DNA of 64,000 bases from NCBI GenBank assembly GCA_037074705.1, contig CM073593.1, forward strand, positions 107,634,238 to 107,698,237, written 5' to 3'. Within the stretch, counting starts at the first letter, position 1. Every line of letters begins with the position of its first letter. Source of the DNA: Zhengitettix transpicula (taxonomy: Eukaryota > Arthropoda > Insecta > Orthoptera > Tetrigidae). Positions 12,811-24,700 of this stretch are shown here, in pieces. Both the position numbers and the translations under genes were made by a program. The notes under the pieces were generated by a model that was not told where the DNA came from, did no database searches, and saw nothing but the letters and a program-made list of their open reading frames with translations.

Positions 12811-12842
12811 ACGTTTCGGTCAACTGTTGTGATCTTCGTCAA
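12811..12842 (-). ncRNA. Hammerhead-like motif (degenerate)
   Basis: Minus strand TTGACGA, A, GATC...GACC, GAAACGTTGT. The second box and the spacing are conserved; the first C is T. Confidence 0.32.
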
Positions 12843-12981
12843 CACTAGACTCCGGTGATGCAAAGGATACGAATACAATGAACCATCATAGGTCCATAGC
12901 AAGTCCATAACAACAGTTATGTACGGTTGACTGTCCCTTGAACCCTCTGGACTTTTCCACAGACGCTGGTAACCGCCTTAC

Positions 12982-13158
12982 CTGCGAGAGCGACGAGCCA
13001 CCGGATGACGTCACGAGTCCTGGTAAACACGCCGCAGCTTGCGCAAAGGTGGTGCGGCCTGCAGCGCGGTCTGTCGGCGACTGCCGAAGGTCCAGCTCGC
13101 TGCCCGTGACGTCACGGCCTCCCACTTCACACGAGGCGCTGCTTCCGGAATTATCCAT
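12982..13158 (-). other. Possible orphan exon, function unknown
   Basis: Minus strand: an ATG opens 59 codons (MDNSGSSASCEVGGRDVTGS...) and ends exactly at CAG|GTAAGG, a strong donor. The stretch is GC-rich and non-repetitive in an AT-rich background. No domain is recognised and no partner exon was found. It could equally be a 5'-UTR exon or promoter, perhaps of a gene left of the window. Confidence 0.2.
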
Positions 13159-13209
13159 TGCTCTCAGGTTGGGAAGGGGGCAAGTGAAAACAAACGAACA
13201 GCTTTGGGA

Positions 13210-14720
13210 AATTACCTGTAATGAAAATAATATTTCCATTTTTAAATGATTTATTATTATCATGAATTACAGACATTATAAAATATTTTATTGAACACTT
13301 AACAACGTTTTTTAAAAATATTTTTAGGTTATTTTTGTTCCAAACGTGGCTTGACTGAGACTTTTAAACATGTAATGTAAATATCCTTCCTGTTTTCGCC
13401 TATTTTATCAATATTCTAATTTAAAGATGTTATAAAATATTCTATTACATACTTAACAACGTTTCACTACGTTTTTTTTAATATTTTCAGTTTATTTTTC
13501 TTCTAAAATGGTCTTTACTGAGACTTTAAAGACAGTTTTAAATATGAAATTAAAATAATCTTTCCATTTTCATCTGTTTTATTAAAATTATAAGTTGAAT
13601 ACATTATAAAAAAATATATTCAGTCTCTTAACAACGTTTCACTATGTTTTTTAATTTTTTTTTAGGTTTATTTCTGTTGTAAAGTTGGCTTTACTGAGAC
13701 TTTAAAGACACTTTAAAATGTGGAATGAAAATATTATTTCTATTATCACCTGATTTATTAATATTATAAATTAAAGACATTATAAAATATTTTATTAAAC
13801 CCTTAAAAACGTTTCACTACGTTTTTTAAAAATATTATCAGGTAATTTTTGTTATAAGCGTGGCTTTACCGTAACTTTTAAACATGTAATGTAAATATCC
13901 TTCCTATTTTCGCCTATTTTATTAATATTCTAATTTAATGAAATTAAAAAATATTCTATTATATACTTAACAACGTTTCACTACGTATTTTTTTTTTCAG
14001 ATTATTTTTCTTGTAAAATTCGGTTTTACTGCGACTTTAAACATGAAATTAAAATAATCTTTCTATTTTCACCTGTTTTATTAATATTATAAATTAAAGA
14101 CATTATAAAATATTTTATTAAATATTTTAACAACGTATCACTACGTTTTTTTTAAATTTTCATATTATTTTTGTTGTAAAGTTGGCTTCTCCGACACTTG
14201 TAAGACACCTTTTAAATATGTAACGAAAATAATATTTCTATTTTCACCTGCTTCATTAATACTATCAATCAAATACGTTATAAAATTTATTTATAAAACA
14301 CTTTTAAGAACGTTTCACTACGTTTTTTTAATTTTTTTCCCCCCGGTTTATTTCTGTTGTAAAGTTGGCTTCACTGCGACTTTAAAGAAAGTTTTAAACA
14401 CGTAACAAAAATATCCTTTGTATTTTCACCTGATTTATTAATATTTTAAATTACAGATTTTATTTAACAGTTTTACCAACCTTTCAATATGTTTATTTTT
14501 TAAAAAAAATATTTTAGTTTTTTGTTGTTGTAAAGTTGGCTGCTGTGAAACTTTGAAGACGCTTTCAAATGCGGAATGAGAATAATTTTTCTACTTTAGC
14601 CTTTTTTTTATTAAAATACTAATTTAAAGACATTATAAAATATTTTATTAAACACTTAAAGTTTCAGAAGGTTTTTTTAATTTTTTTCCCCCCAGTTTGA
14701 AAGAAGGTTATTTATTTATT
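13210..14720. repeat. Satellite array, ~165-bp monomer, with relic hammerhead boxes
   Basis: About nine diverged monomers recur every 157-180 bases, each with CATTATAAAATATTTTATT, ACAACGTTTCACTACG and a TTGGCTTTACTGAGAC-like block. Read on the minus strand, the monomers contain CTGAAAA or CTGATAA about 20 bases before GTGAAACGTTGTT, a decayed hammerhead-like core. The array ends at SINE-like copy B. Confidence 0.75.
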
Positions 14721-14732
14721 ATTATTTTTTGG

Positions 14733-15213
14733 TGTAGCCAGGCTGCATGAGGATAATCCACATGGTGGCATCTTCCCTTTAATAGCATACGAAAGGGATT
14801 TGAAAGGGGGGATGCGGAAGGGTAGGGGAAGGTAGCTAAGGGTTAACTAGGGGCCCCCAGGCTATGGTTTAAGGATCCTTCTCGGCAATTCGCCTGAAAG
14901 TAATGCGGGGAAAACCCTAGAAAAACCTGCATCAGGTAGGTTGGACATTGGGTACTTGTCCCACGCCCTTCCCTGGATGGCGGGAGAAGAGTTTGCTGTG
15001 GGGACGCAGCATTTACTTCGCCGTGCCTCGACCAGTTTAGGAGGCATCTGGCCGACTATTCCAATAGGAATAGCGAACAACTCTTACCGTATGCCCAAGG
15101 TCTGTGACCAAGGAACATGCACCTCTCAGAACAGCTTGTGGGAACCATAGTTCAAAAAAACAAAGAGAGGAGAAGGCATCCCCAAAGGTAGCCCCTTCCG
15201 TCTCCCCTAAAAG
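14733..15213 (+). mobile_element. SINE-like element, copy B (tail at left)
   Basis: Same family as copy A in the opposite orientation: TAGCCAGGCTGCATGAGG at the left end and the GTAGCCCCTTCC block at the right. The hairpin head is missing, so it is 5'-truncated. It abuts the end of the ~165-bp satellite. Confidence 0.7.
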
Positions 15214-16121
15214 TTAAAAAGAAGGTTATTTTACACTCCCAGAAGTTTGCGGATGTCTTCCGTTACATTACTGCGGGAAAAAGTCCGCACAAGCCTGGTC
15301 CGTCAACGGATTCCTCCAGAGGTCAAGAACCAGTTATCTGAATTGCAGACCATCTTAACGACACCTGATGGCCACTGAAGCAGCCAGGAATTTTATTTTG
15401 AAAAAAAAAAAATACGGAGAGACCAGAAGCACTGCGGTCATCGTGAGATGCTTCCAAAGATCTTCAGGTCTCGTTAACAACGCTTTGAGAGTTCTTCCTG
15501 GTGTCAAGGAGACCTGTTTGTTCCTCAGACAGAGGAGAACGGAAGCGTCCAGCAGGACCACACACACACACACACACGTCTCGACTATCCTCCACCCACA
15601 AACGCTTCTCTGTCGACGCTTTAATATAATTTAACCCCCCCCCCCCCACGTTAGTCACGCCAGGACCGGGACAACATATCTTCATCATTCATACATCCTA
15701 ATTAACTGTCTGGTTTAATTAAAACTTGCCAATTTATTCAAAATATTGGTTAAAGAAAATCTATTATCCAAAAAAATTCAAATTTTCTAATATCAAAATG
15801 TCCTTAAGGATTACAACCATCAAATATTGACGCACTCTAATTAAGATAACCAATTTCCAGAGAGATAAACACTTCCAGAGAGCTTGAAATGCAGCTTTGA
15901 TTTTTTAAAATATATTTGAACTGATTTTGATTTGGAATATTCTGATGTAATGCTCATAATTAATGTTTGTAAACATAGTATCAGCAATTACATTAACCAG
16001 AGTCTGTTTCAATGTTTATTTTTTTAATTGTTGACGAGGCATTCTTGGCAAATTATTTTTGTGTGCTTGCGCAAAAACACCATATTCACACATTTTCCTT
16101 ATCCGCGTCATTATTTAATTT

Positions 16122-16580
16122 TTTTTAGGGTAACAGGCTACATGAGGGTAATCGCCTTTACTAGCATAGGAAGGGATTTAAAAGGGGGGATGTCGAAGGG
16201 TAGAGGAAGGTAGCCAAGGGTTAACTAGGGGCCCCCGGACTTTATTTTAAGGATCCTACCCGGCAATTCGCCTCAAAGTGATGCAGGGAAACCCTAGAAA
16301 AACCTGCATAAGGTAGGTCGGGAATTTGGTGCTAGTCCCACGCCCTTCCCTGGATGGCGGGAGAGGGGTTTGCTGTGGAGACGCAGCTTTCCCCTTTCCG
16401 TGCCTTGACCAGTTTAGGAGCGAACAACTCTTACGGTATGCCCCAAGGTCTGTGACCCCGGAAAATACACCTCTCAAAACAGGCCTCGGCTTGTGGAAAC
16501 CTTAGTTCAAAAAACCAGAGAGATGTGAAGGCATCCCCACAGCTCTCTGGGAAGGTTCACCCGCGAGAGAATTCTCTCGC
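16122..16580 (+). mobile_element. SINE-like element, copy C (internally deleted)
   Basis: T-rich left end followed by AGGGTAACAGGCTACATGAGG identifies the family. A deletion removes the central GGAGGCAGCTGGCCGAC block near 16412, and the right end is reduced to one hairpin remnant (GCGAGAGAATTCTCTCGC). Confidence 0.68.
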
Positions 16581-17019
16581 AGGTTTCCTCCGCCTCATCA
16601 GACCAGATTCAGTAAAATGTTTTCAGTTTCCGATTAACCGGATGATTCTTCAATATCGTCGCCTGGTTCATCTCCTTCCTAGAGGATTACTCGAGTTGTA
16701 TTTCTACTTATTTTCCAATAATTGTCCAGTAACATAAAAATGGAAATCAATTATATCAATAAAAAATTAAAGTATCAAAAAATGAATATTTGTTACTGGG
16801 ACCCAATAATCGTCAATGATTTTTTACGAGAAGGAAGCATATCATCTCTACTGCGGGTTGGCCGAGATAAAAGATACAATCTTTTTCCGGGAGTGGTCGC
16901 AGTAGGTGCTCTGGACCGAAGATAAGTGGCTTGCTCATTCAACCGCTCCCTTTTGGAGTGTGTTGCTTTGGCAGCATATCGTAAACACATCCATCTGGGA
17001 TGCCATAATAAAAGTTCAT

Positions 17020-17450
17020 CCCTGCATCTGACCTGGCTCCGGAGATAACAAAGAAATTAAATTTCGTCGACTAACGGAGGGTTCATAAGCAACGCGGGGA
17101 ACAATACTGATGACGTTTACTGTAACATTATTTCTAGTGTAGCAGTAAACTGTGAACACAGGATTGTAGGTGAAGAAGATGGCGCTGCGATCGCTGTTTA
17201 TTTCCGAGGCGTGACGTGAGCGCCCGGGGAAGTCCCCGGACCAGGAGAAGCTTTTCTCTGGAGCCGTGCGTGTGCGAGATTCCGCCTCCTGCAATTATCT
17301 CCTTCTCCAGAGGGAATTTCCCCCCCGAATACGATGACGGGAATTCCCCGACCTTGGCGGCCGCGGGTTCCTCCAATATTAGAAGCAGGTCACGGACGAG
17401 GAACGCTTAAGTGACGTCAGCGAGGACAAACAGAGCGTGACGTCATAGTG
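17020..17450. other. GC-rich island without a recognised gene
   Basis: This stretch has many CpG and GACGTCA-like words in an AT-rich background. Both strands have short open frames but none resembles a known protein. It may be a promoter or first exon of an unseen gene. No decision is possible. Confidence 0.3.
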
Positions 17451-18384
17451 AAAGGATTAAAAATTGCTTGTCTACCGTAATTAGTTTTGAGGTAGGATCA
17501 AGACGCGAAGGAGAATAGTCTGCATCATGAACCACATGCGGGAAACTTTTAAATACCATCAGCAGGAACTAATTAGTCCACTGCAGTAACATCTTCCTAA
17601 GTCAACAGGTGGCAACACTGCACCTTCTTACAAAATGTCTCTGACATTGACGTACGTATCAGACAGCGTTCTGTGATTTAATTCTTAAATGCGGAAGGTG
17701 AAACGCCTATTGGAAAGTCTTGAAAGGCTAAAAAAAATGTGTATGGTGATGCAACAGAGGATGGCAGCACTTTAACAAACACCGACGTTGGCGTCGATGG
17801 CTTAGGAAGCAAGACCACGCTTTTTACCGCATGCATTTGTTAATAGGTGGTCAAGGACCGTGGAAAAGGACGCAGCCTATATTGAAAAGCGAAAACTTAA
17901 TCATCAATTTGTGGGGTTTGTTCTGTGTAAGTTGTATTTAATTGTCTTGACAAATGAAAGAGAAAAAAAAATAGGAGCCACACCGCCTTTCTTTAGTTTT
18001 TGGTTGAATTTTTAATTTATAATATATTAATTTTTACGTCGTAGTGACCTGGACAGATGTTGACGCGTAAATAGTAAACTAAGGTGGCTGTCCCCTTCAT
18101 CCAATCAATATAACCAGAGCCACACATAGTTTGTGTCCTTGAAGCGTCTTAACAGAAGGAAGGCGTCGACCTTCCCTTGACCAAGGCAGCCTTGAGGCGG
18201 CCACGACTATCAACTCATACGACAAAGTTCAACGATAATTACATTATTATCGTTATATGAGGGAAAAAGGATACGTGAAAATTATAATTATATGTCATAC
18301 TTTAATTTTAAATGCATAAAATAAATTGACCTTAAGCCAGAAAAAGACATTAATAAAGCATACCGTTAAAAAAACACTTGAACA

Positions 18385-18414
18385 AAGTTTCGTCCTTAAT
18401 TAGGACTCCATCAA
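18385..18414 (-). ncRNA. Hammerhead-like motif with perfect helix II
   Basis: Minus strand TTGATGGA, GTCCT/AGGAC stem, GAAAC. The first box has changes; the stem is intact. Confidence 0.38.
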
Positions 18415-18756
18415 ATGTAATGATATAATTAATAATTTTTCTGAGTTCCGTGGTGACCGTGGATTGTTTTGCTGAATTAATTGGTTACCAGCGATAATAA
18501 GAGATTAATACAGAACATTTGATTTGATTTATTCCGTTAGTCCTCGATTGACGAAATAGGATACGTCATGACGTAAAATTAACAATATAATTATTGGATG
18601 TTACAATTAATAACAATTAGAAGTTAACATAAACATAAATAAAAATCGGGACAGAAATTTTCCTGTCCAACATAAGTAATATATATATAACTATATATAG
18701 TTATATATAGTAATAATAATAATTGTTTAACGTTACTAAGGGTATATATTTTTTAT

Positions 18757-19245
18757 TTTTTTAGGGTAACAGGCTACATGAGGGTAATCCACGTTGGGCG
18801 ACTCCCCTTAAATAGCATTGGAAGGGAGGATGCAGAAGGGTGGAGGAAGGTAGCCAAGGGTCACTAGGGGCCCCCGGGCTATGGTTTAAGGATCCTGCCA
18901 GGCATTCACCTAAAGAAATGCAGCGAAAACCCTAGAAAAACCTGCATCAGGTAGGTCCGGCATTGGGTACTTGTCCCACGCCCTTCCCTGGATGGCGGGA
19001 GAGGAGTTTGCTGTGGGGACGCAGCATTCCCTTCTCTGTGCCTTGACCAGTTTAGGAGGCAACTGGCCGACTGTTCCAATGGGAACAGAGGTCTGTAACC
19101 CCGGAACATACACCTCTCAAAACAGGCCTCGGCTTGTGGGAACCTTAGTTCAAAAACCAGAGAGAGGAAGAGGCATCCCCAAAGGTAGCGCCTTCCTGTC
19201 TCTCCTACAAGGTTCTACCTGCGAGAGAATAGCCCTCGCAGGTAC
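18757..19245 (+). mobile_element. SINE-like element, copy D
   Basis: T-rich run, AGGGTAACAGGCTACATG, then the full body to GCGAGAGAATAGCCCTCGCAGG at the right end. A short internal deletion at about 19088 removes the CAACTCTTACCGTATG segment. Confidence 0.7.
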
Positions 19246-19785
19246 TTACTAAGGGAATTTCATAACATTAACGTTGTATTTAAAGAAATTCGAAACGCAA
19301 CTGCGATAATAAAATGATGATATTATTGATTTTTGAATCAAACTTTTGAAAATGATTGACAATTAAGACGCGTGCCTACTCAGTTAAGTCCTCAATTAAG
19401 GACCAAAATAACTCGTAATTATAATTTTCTAATCAATTGCTTTATACAAAATATTTTTTTAATCACTTCTGTCCAATTTATTTAATTATTCTAAAGTGTT
19501 TTTTTTTATCTGACGTCCATATTAGGAAAATAATAATTTCAAAATTAAAAGAAACAACCCTTAAGTTTTCAACGATTTAATTTAAATTTGTAGGTTATTT
19601 TTCCGGAAGTTTTCGGGTCTAATTATCGGCCAAATCATCTTTTTTTAGGTAACAAAATGAAAATGAAAAGGGGTCATCATACAAACAAAATTAATTCATA
19701 AAATACACGATAATAACGCAAGTAGAAGGGCGGAAAAATAATAATAAAAAAGGTTAGAAAATGAGAAAAGAATTTATTATTATTT

Positions 19786-20021
19786 TTTTCGAGTAACAGG
19801 CTGCATGAGGGTAACCCACATGGTTAATAGCATAGGAAGGGAATTTTAAAGGAGGGATGTCGAAGGGTAGAGGAGCCCTTCCCTGGATGGCTGGTAGAGG
19901 GGTTTGCTGTGGGGACGCAGCATTCCCTTCTCCGTGCCTCGACCATTTTAGGAGGCAGGTGGCCGACTGTTCCAATGGGAACAGCCAACAACTCTCACCG
20001 TATGCCCCAAGGTCTGTCACT
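19786..20021 (+). mobile_element. SINE-like element, copy E (truncated, internally deleted)
   Basis: Starts GAGTAACAGGCTGCATGAGG, lacks about 150 bases of the centre after GTAGAGGAG, and stops at AGGTCTGTCAC. Confidence 0.62.
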
Positions 20022-20275
20022 TAATTCCTGTTAAACAATAACATTGTTTAAAAACATCAGTGGTCGAACTATTTTTTTCTCTCCATAATACTTAATTAAA
20101 ATTTAACTGTGATTTGAGGCTTGAATAAAGTTCTCTGGATGTATTTGATACATTTCATTCTTTAATTGAGTGAATGCCGAAAGCTTTTGAAAATTAAATA
20201 AAATCGTTGAAACTGTTTAATAAAGGGTTTTTTCTTAATAACCTTGTAGTGAAAAAATGAGATTAATTATTACTT

Positions 20276-20337
20276 GAATGAAGTTCTCTCGGGATTCCAA
20301 CCGGGTAGCCGGTTGGAATCCCGAGAGAACTTCATTC
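20276..20337. repeat. Perfect hairpin, 27-bp arms, shared with 59.6 kb locus
   Basis: GAATGAAGTTCTCTCGGG at 20276 starts an arm whose exact inverse ends at 20337, with an eight-base loop. The arm and the following ~30 bases (to about 20367) match, in inverse orientation, the left flank of the hammerhead-like locus at 59585-59650. Confidence 0.8.
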
Positions 20338-20647
20338 AGCAACTACACCGGGAAAACCTACGTTCCTTATTAATTATTACTTGTTAATCACCACCGTCAC
20401 CCCCGGCCCCGTCTCATAACGTTCAGCCTGATCAATGCGCCCTTAAGGGACTATTTTTTTTAAAAAATACTTTTCTAAGGAAATATAAATGTACTTGTAA
20501 CGTTCCATACGCGAGCGCGTACATCTGTGACGCCTTCCCGTCCTAGTTTCGACACACTCCAGTAGAAAGCGTCCTCAGCTGCTGCTGCATTCGTCTTAAC
20601 ACATACAGTAAAAACAACAATCATCATCATGTTATTCTCTATTGACC

Positions 20648-21057
20648 GCCACAAGCCGAGGCCTGTTTTGAGAGGTGAATGTTCCGGGGTCACAGACCTT
20701 GGGCATACGGTAAGAGTTGTCAGCTATTCCCATTGGATTAGTCGGCCAGCTGCCTCCTAAACTGGTCATCAAGGCACGGAGAAGGGAATGCTGCGTCCCC
20801 ACAGTAAACCCCTCTCCCGCCATCCAGGGAAGGGCGTGGGACAAGTACCCAATGCCCGACCTACCTGATGCAGGTTTTTCTAGGGTTTGTCCTGCATTTC
20901 TTTAGGCGAATGCCGGGTAGGATCCTTAAAATATAGCCCGGGGGCCCCTAGTTAACCCTTGGCTACCTTCCTCTACCCTTCCGCATCCCCCCTTTCAAAT
21001 CCCTTCCTATGCTAGTAAAGGCGATTACCCTCATGTAGCCTGTTACCCTAAAAAAAC
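20648..21057 (-). mobile_element. SINE-like element, copy F (5'-truncated)
   Basis: Begins within the CAAGCCGAGGCCTG block and runs to TAGCCTGTTACCCTAAAAAAA. Truncation at the head with an intact A-rich tail fits target-primed reverse transcription (inference). Confidence 0.68.
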
Positions 21058-21747
21058 CAGAGGAGAAGACAACCCGCCACGAGGACAGTTCAGACTTGAG
21101 TTGCTACAGAGTTACCCCGATGATGATTACAGGTGGTCGTAAAACCCTCTATTTTTATTTCAATGTCGTTCTGAATCACGTCAAGATCATGGAAGATATT
21201 TCAATGGCCGAAAATAGCCACCTTAATCCGGCCATCTTGTGAACGATACCTCTAAGGTCTTTATGCCAGAAAGGGTATTTAATTCTACATTAATCGTCAA
21301 GAAGTGACCTAACCTAACCCTGTGCAGAGGGAATCCTAATTTCACCTTACTAGTAACTTAATTCAGTTGTTTTTTCAGAAAAAGATAAAGAAAAGGTTAT
21401 GTCTGTTAAATTACAAGGCTTTTAATATTATAAAGATTTTTCTGATTAACAATTATCCTTATTTTTAAAAATATAACTTTCGATCATCGTTTTGATAGAA
21501 GAAACAATTGTTTACGGTGAAGATAGAATTTTGATAGTCGTCGACGTGTTGCGTGCAGACGAATGTGACATCACGGGTTGTTTTTGGCAGGCCTGGATGA
21601 CTTGTTCTCGTGACAGTTGGTAGTCGTGCTCTCGCCGCTCTGGAAGAAGGAGAACATCCGGCCCCGGTAGTTTGGCGATTAATTACAGCCAGGAACTTCC
21701 GAGTCCGGTTCCAAAGCCGCTGACGACGGGACGCGCGACGCCACGCC
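21058..21747. other. Upstream region of SPH2
   Basis: No repeat family or exon was recognised here. GC content rises after 21540 toward the SPH2 start codon, so the promoter and 5' UTR probably lie in 21540-21747. I could not place a TATA box or initiator confidently. Confidence 0.35.
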
Positions 21748-24700
21748 ATGGACCTCGAGGGATTGACGGCGTTGTCGTTGGCTTTGGGCGTGTTGTTGTT
21801 GTTGACGGCGGAGGCGGCTCCGGAGGCCTGCGTCTGTCTGGAGCGCGAGTTGTGCACAGGGTGAGTCATGCACAGCGATCACGACGAATGACGCCCCAAT
21901 GCGCTGAACTAGGGCCGGCCATCGTACTGGGCGCTCACTACAGTGTTGGGGAAGAGTAATTTTCACATCCAAATTTTACGGATTAGTTCTACTTGTCGTA
22001 GGCGATTTTATTATCCACTTGTGCCTTTCTTCTTGGTCCAGGTCGTATTCAGACTATGGAGAAACACCCCCAGAGATAAACGTTTCCTGAAATATTTACA
22101 GAACAAATGTCAAATTTATTAGTTAGATTATTCCATTGTCTTGGAGTAGAAAGGTGAGCAAGAAAAGTGAAGAAAGGCAAAGAAAAGTGAAAAAGGAAAG
22201 CAAAGAAAAGTAGAAAAACAGAAATAAATAGGCAGGTTAAAGAGATGACGTTGAAGATCGTCTAGAAGATCAAAAAAATATGTAGATATTTACTTCAAGT
22301 GAAGGAAACTAACAAAAGAAGACAAACTTTCTCTTTCTGCTTTCGTTGCTTTCCTTACTTACATTTTCTTTGACTTTCCTCACTTTTTCATGCTCACCTT
22401 TCTACTCCCAGAAAATGTATAATGTTACCTCGACATTGTCAAGATTGGGAAGATGTCAACAACCCCTTTAGTGCCCCACTGTGGGATATACAGGATCACC
22501 TCCAGAGACACCTAAGAGAGGTAAATTGTGATGCAGATATGAAACAACGTGCACTTGAGGGTTGAAACATGCCTTGTCCTAGCTTTATATGAGTCAAACC
22601 CCTTCACAACATTTATTTTCTGTGGTTTTCTATGTTACATAATCAATAAATAAAATTTAAGTTTCAATTTCAAGGGTCCTCTAATTACACTAAAATCATA
22701 ATTAGCCAATTAATGTGAATTATTGGAAAAATCAGATCCAATTATATTTGTTGCATAAATCAAAGTATTCTAATTACACTAACATCATAATTAGCCAATT
22801 AATGTGAATTATTGGAAAACTCATACCCAATTATATTTGTTGCATAAATCAAAGTATTCTAATTACACTAACATCATAATTAGCCAATTAATGTGAATTA
22901 TTGGAAAAATCATACCCAATTATATTTGTTGCATAAATCAAAGTATTCTAATTACACTAAAATCTTAATTATTCAATTAATGTGAATTATTGGAAAAATC
23001 AGATCCAATTATGTTTGTTGCATAAATCAAATTGTTCTAATTACACTAACATCATAATTATCCAATTAATGTCAATTATTGGCAAATCAAACCCAATTAC
23101 AGTTGTTGCCTAAATATTGTACATAGAGCTGTAATTCTTTTTTTTAAAAAATTGTATTATTGATCCAAATTTTTGTTAATTTCATTAAGATTTTATTTTC
23201 AACTAAAGTTTAATAAAGAATTTTTTTGAATTGTTAAACTTCAAATTATATTTAATTTTACTGTAGTCATATTTTATTTACAAATCACAAAAAAAAATGC
23301 TTATACACTTACAAGTTCTAGATTAAGGACCATTCATATTTAGAAGTTTCATGCTGCATGTTTACCAACATAAAAAAATGTTCAGATAATATTATAAAAA
23401 TTTCGATTATTTTTAACCGCAGTGGATTCAGAATAATACATCTTAAAATTTTGTTTTTTAAAAATAAATATAAAAAATCATTCTCTAGAGGGTTAACCCT
23501 GTTCGCTTGCAGCGCCGTAGCGGGGGCGGAGTCCTCGTGCGCTTCTCCTGACCACGTCTGCTGTAAGCTGGAGGAGGACCTGGGGCCGAGGGAGCGCAGG
23601 CAGACAGCTGTGGGCAACAACGACGCCTTCATGGACGCCTGCGGCCTTGCCACGACCAACAGCGAGCTCCCGTGGGCCGTGTCGATCTACCAGTGGGTGG
23701 GCGCCGACAGCGCCAACTACTACCGTCTGTGCCCGGGCGTCCTCATCCACCCGCAGGTCGTCCTCACGTCCGCCAACTGCACGCCGTAAGTTTCTTATCC
23801 GACTCTTTCGTTTAAACGGTAGTGATCAAGGCCCGCGCCATCTTGCCAATGTTAAAATACTGTTTTTTTTTCCTTGGAAACTTTTATAAATTTTTATTAA
23901 TAAACAACAGCCAATTTCAAGTCACAAAAAACGGTATTTATTTATGAAAAATTAAACTACGTTTCGTCCCTAAATTTGTAACATCTTCAGGTTGAAATAT
24001 AACAAAATTTTTATAGTTAGATCGTTTTCCCCTTGACTGCCGTGGCCAAAAAAATGTTTTTTTTCCCGTTATTTTGATGCAACGCACCTCCACCCCTACC
24101 CCTAAGAGCGCTCCAGTCCAATGCCGAAACGGGTTGAACTCATTGACCCCGAAAAAGTTTCATTCGACGAATACATCGGGCGTATTAACACGTCATAAAC
24201 AATTTCCACGCCCGTCCACCCCTTCTACTGTGGGTGAAACAAAAACTTGAATGTCATAATTAAACTGAGCGACATCCATAACCCCGGATTTGACTCGAAT
24301 CTCGGTTGTTACTACGTTATTTTTAAGTAACGCTCCTCCGTCCCGCAACCATAAGGGTGCTTCCCTCATAAGGGGTTGACATGATACACAAACAACTTCG
24401 GGAGGGATACTATCAATATCATTTACGCCAACAAATATTTATTACACGCAAATTCGACCGCATAACGTCCTTGAAAATTTCCACCCCTCCTCCCGGTTGG
24501 GGGTAGTTAAACGGCTAGTTTAATGTCATAATTTAACTGAGCGTGATCCATAACCCCGGATTTGACTCGAATCTCGGTTGTATTCGCGATATTTTATTTC
24601 AACGCCTTTCCACCCCCACCCTTCCTTTTCCATGCTGTACGGGGTTGAATATATACGCAGATAACTTCGTTAGAGACACTATCGATCTCTTTGATCTCTT

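Noticed and set aside
17166..17205. ATGGCGCTGCGATCGCTG start in the GC-rich island
   Set aside because: Stops after 11 codons; no donor in a useful place.
20475..20640. Secreted peptide frame MMMIVVFTVCVKTNAAAAEDAF on the minus strand
   Set aside because: Hydrophobic start is suggestive, but it is a single short frame next to a repeat with no splice partner or homologue recognised.
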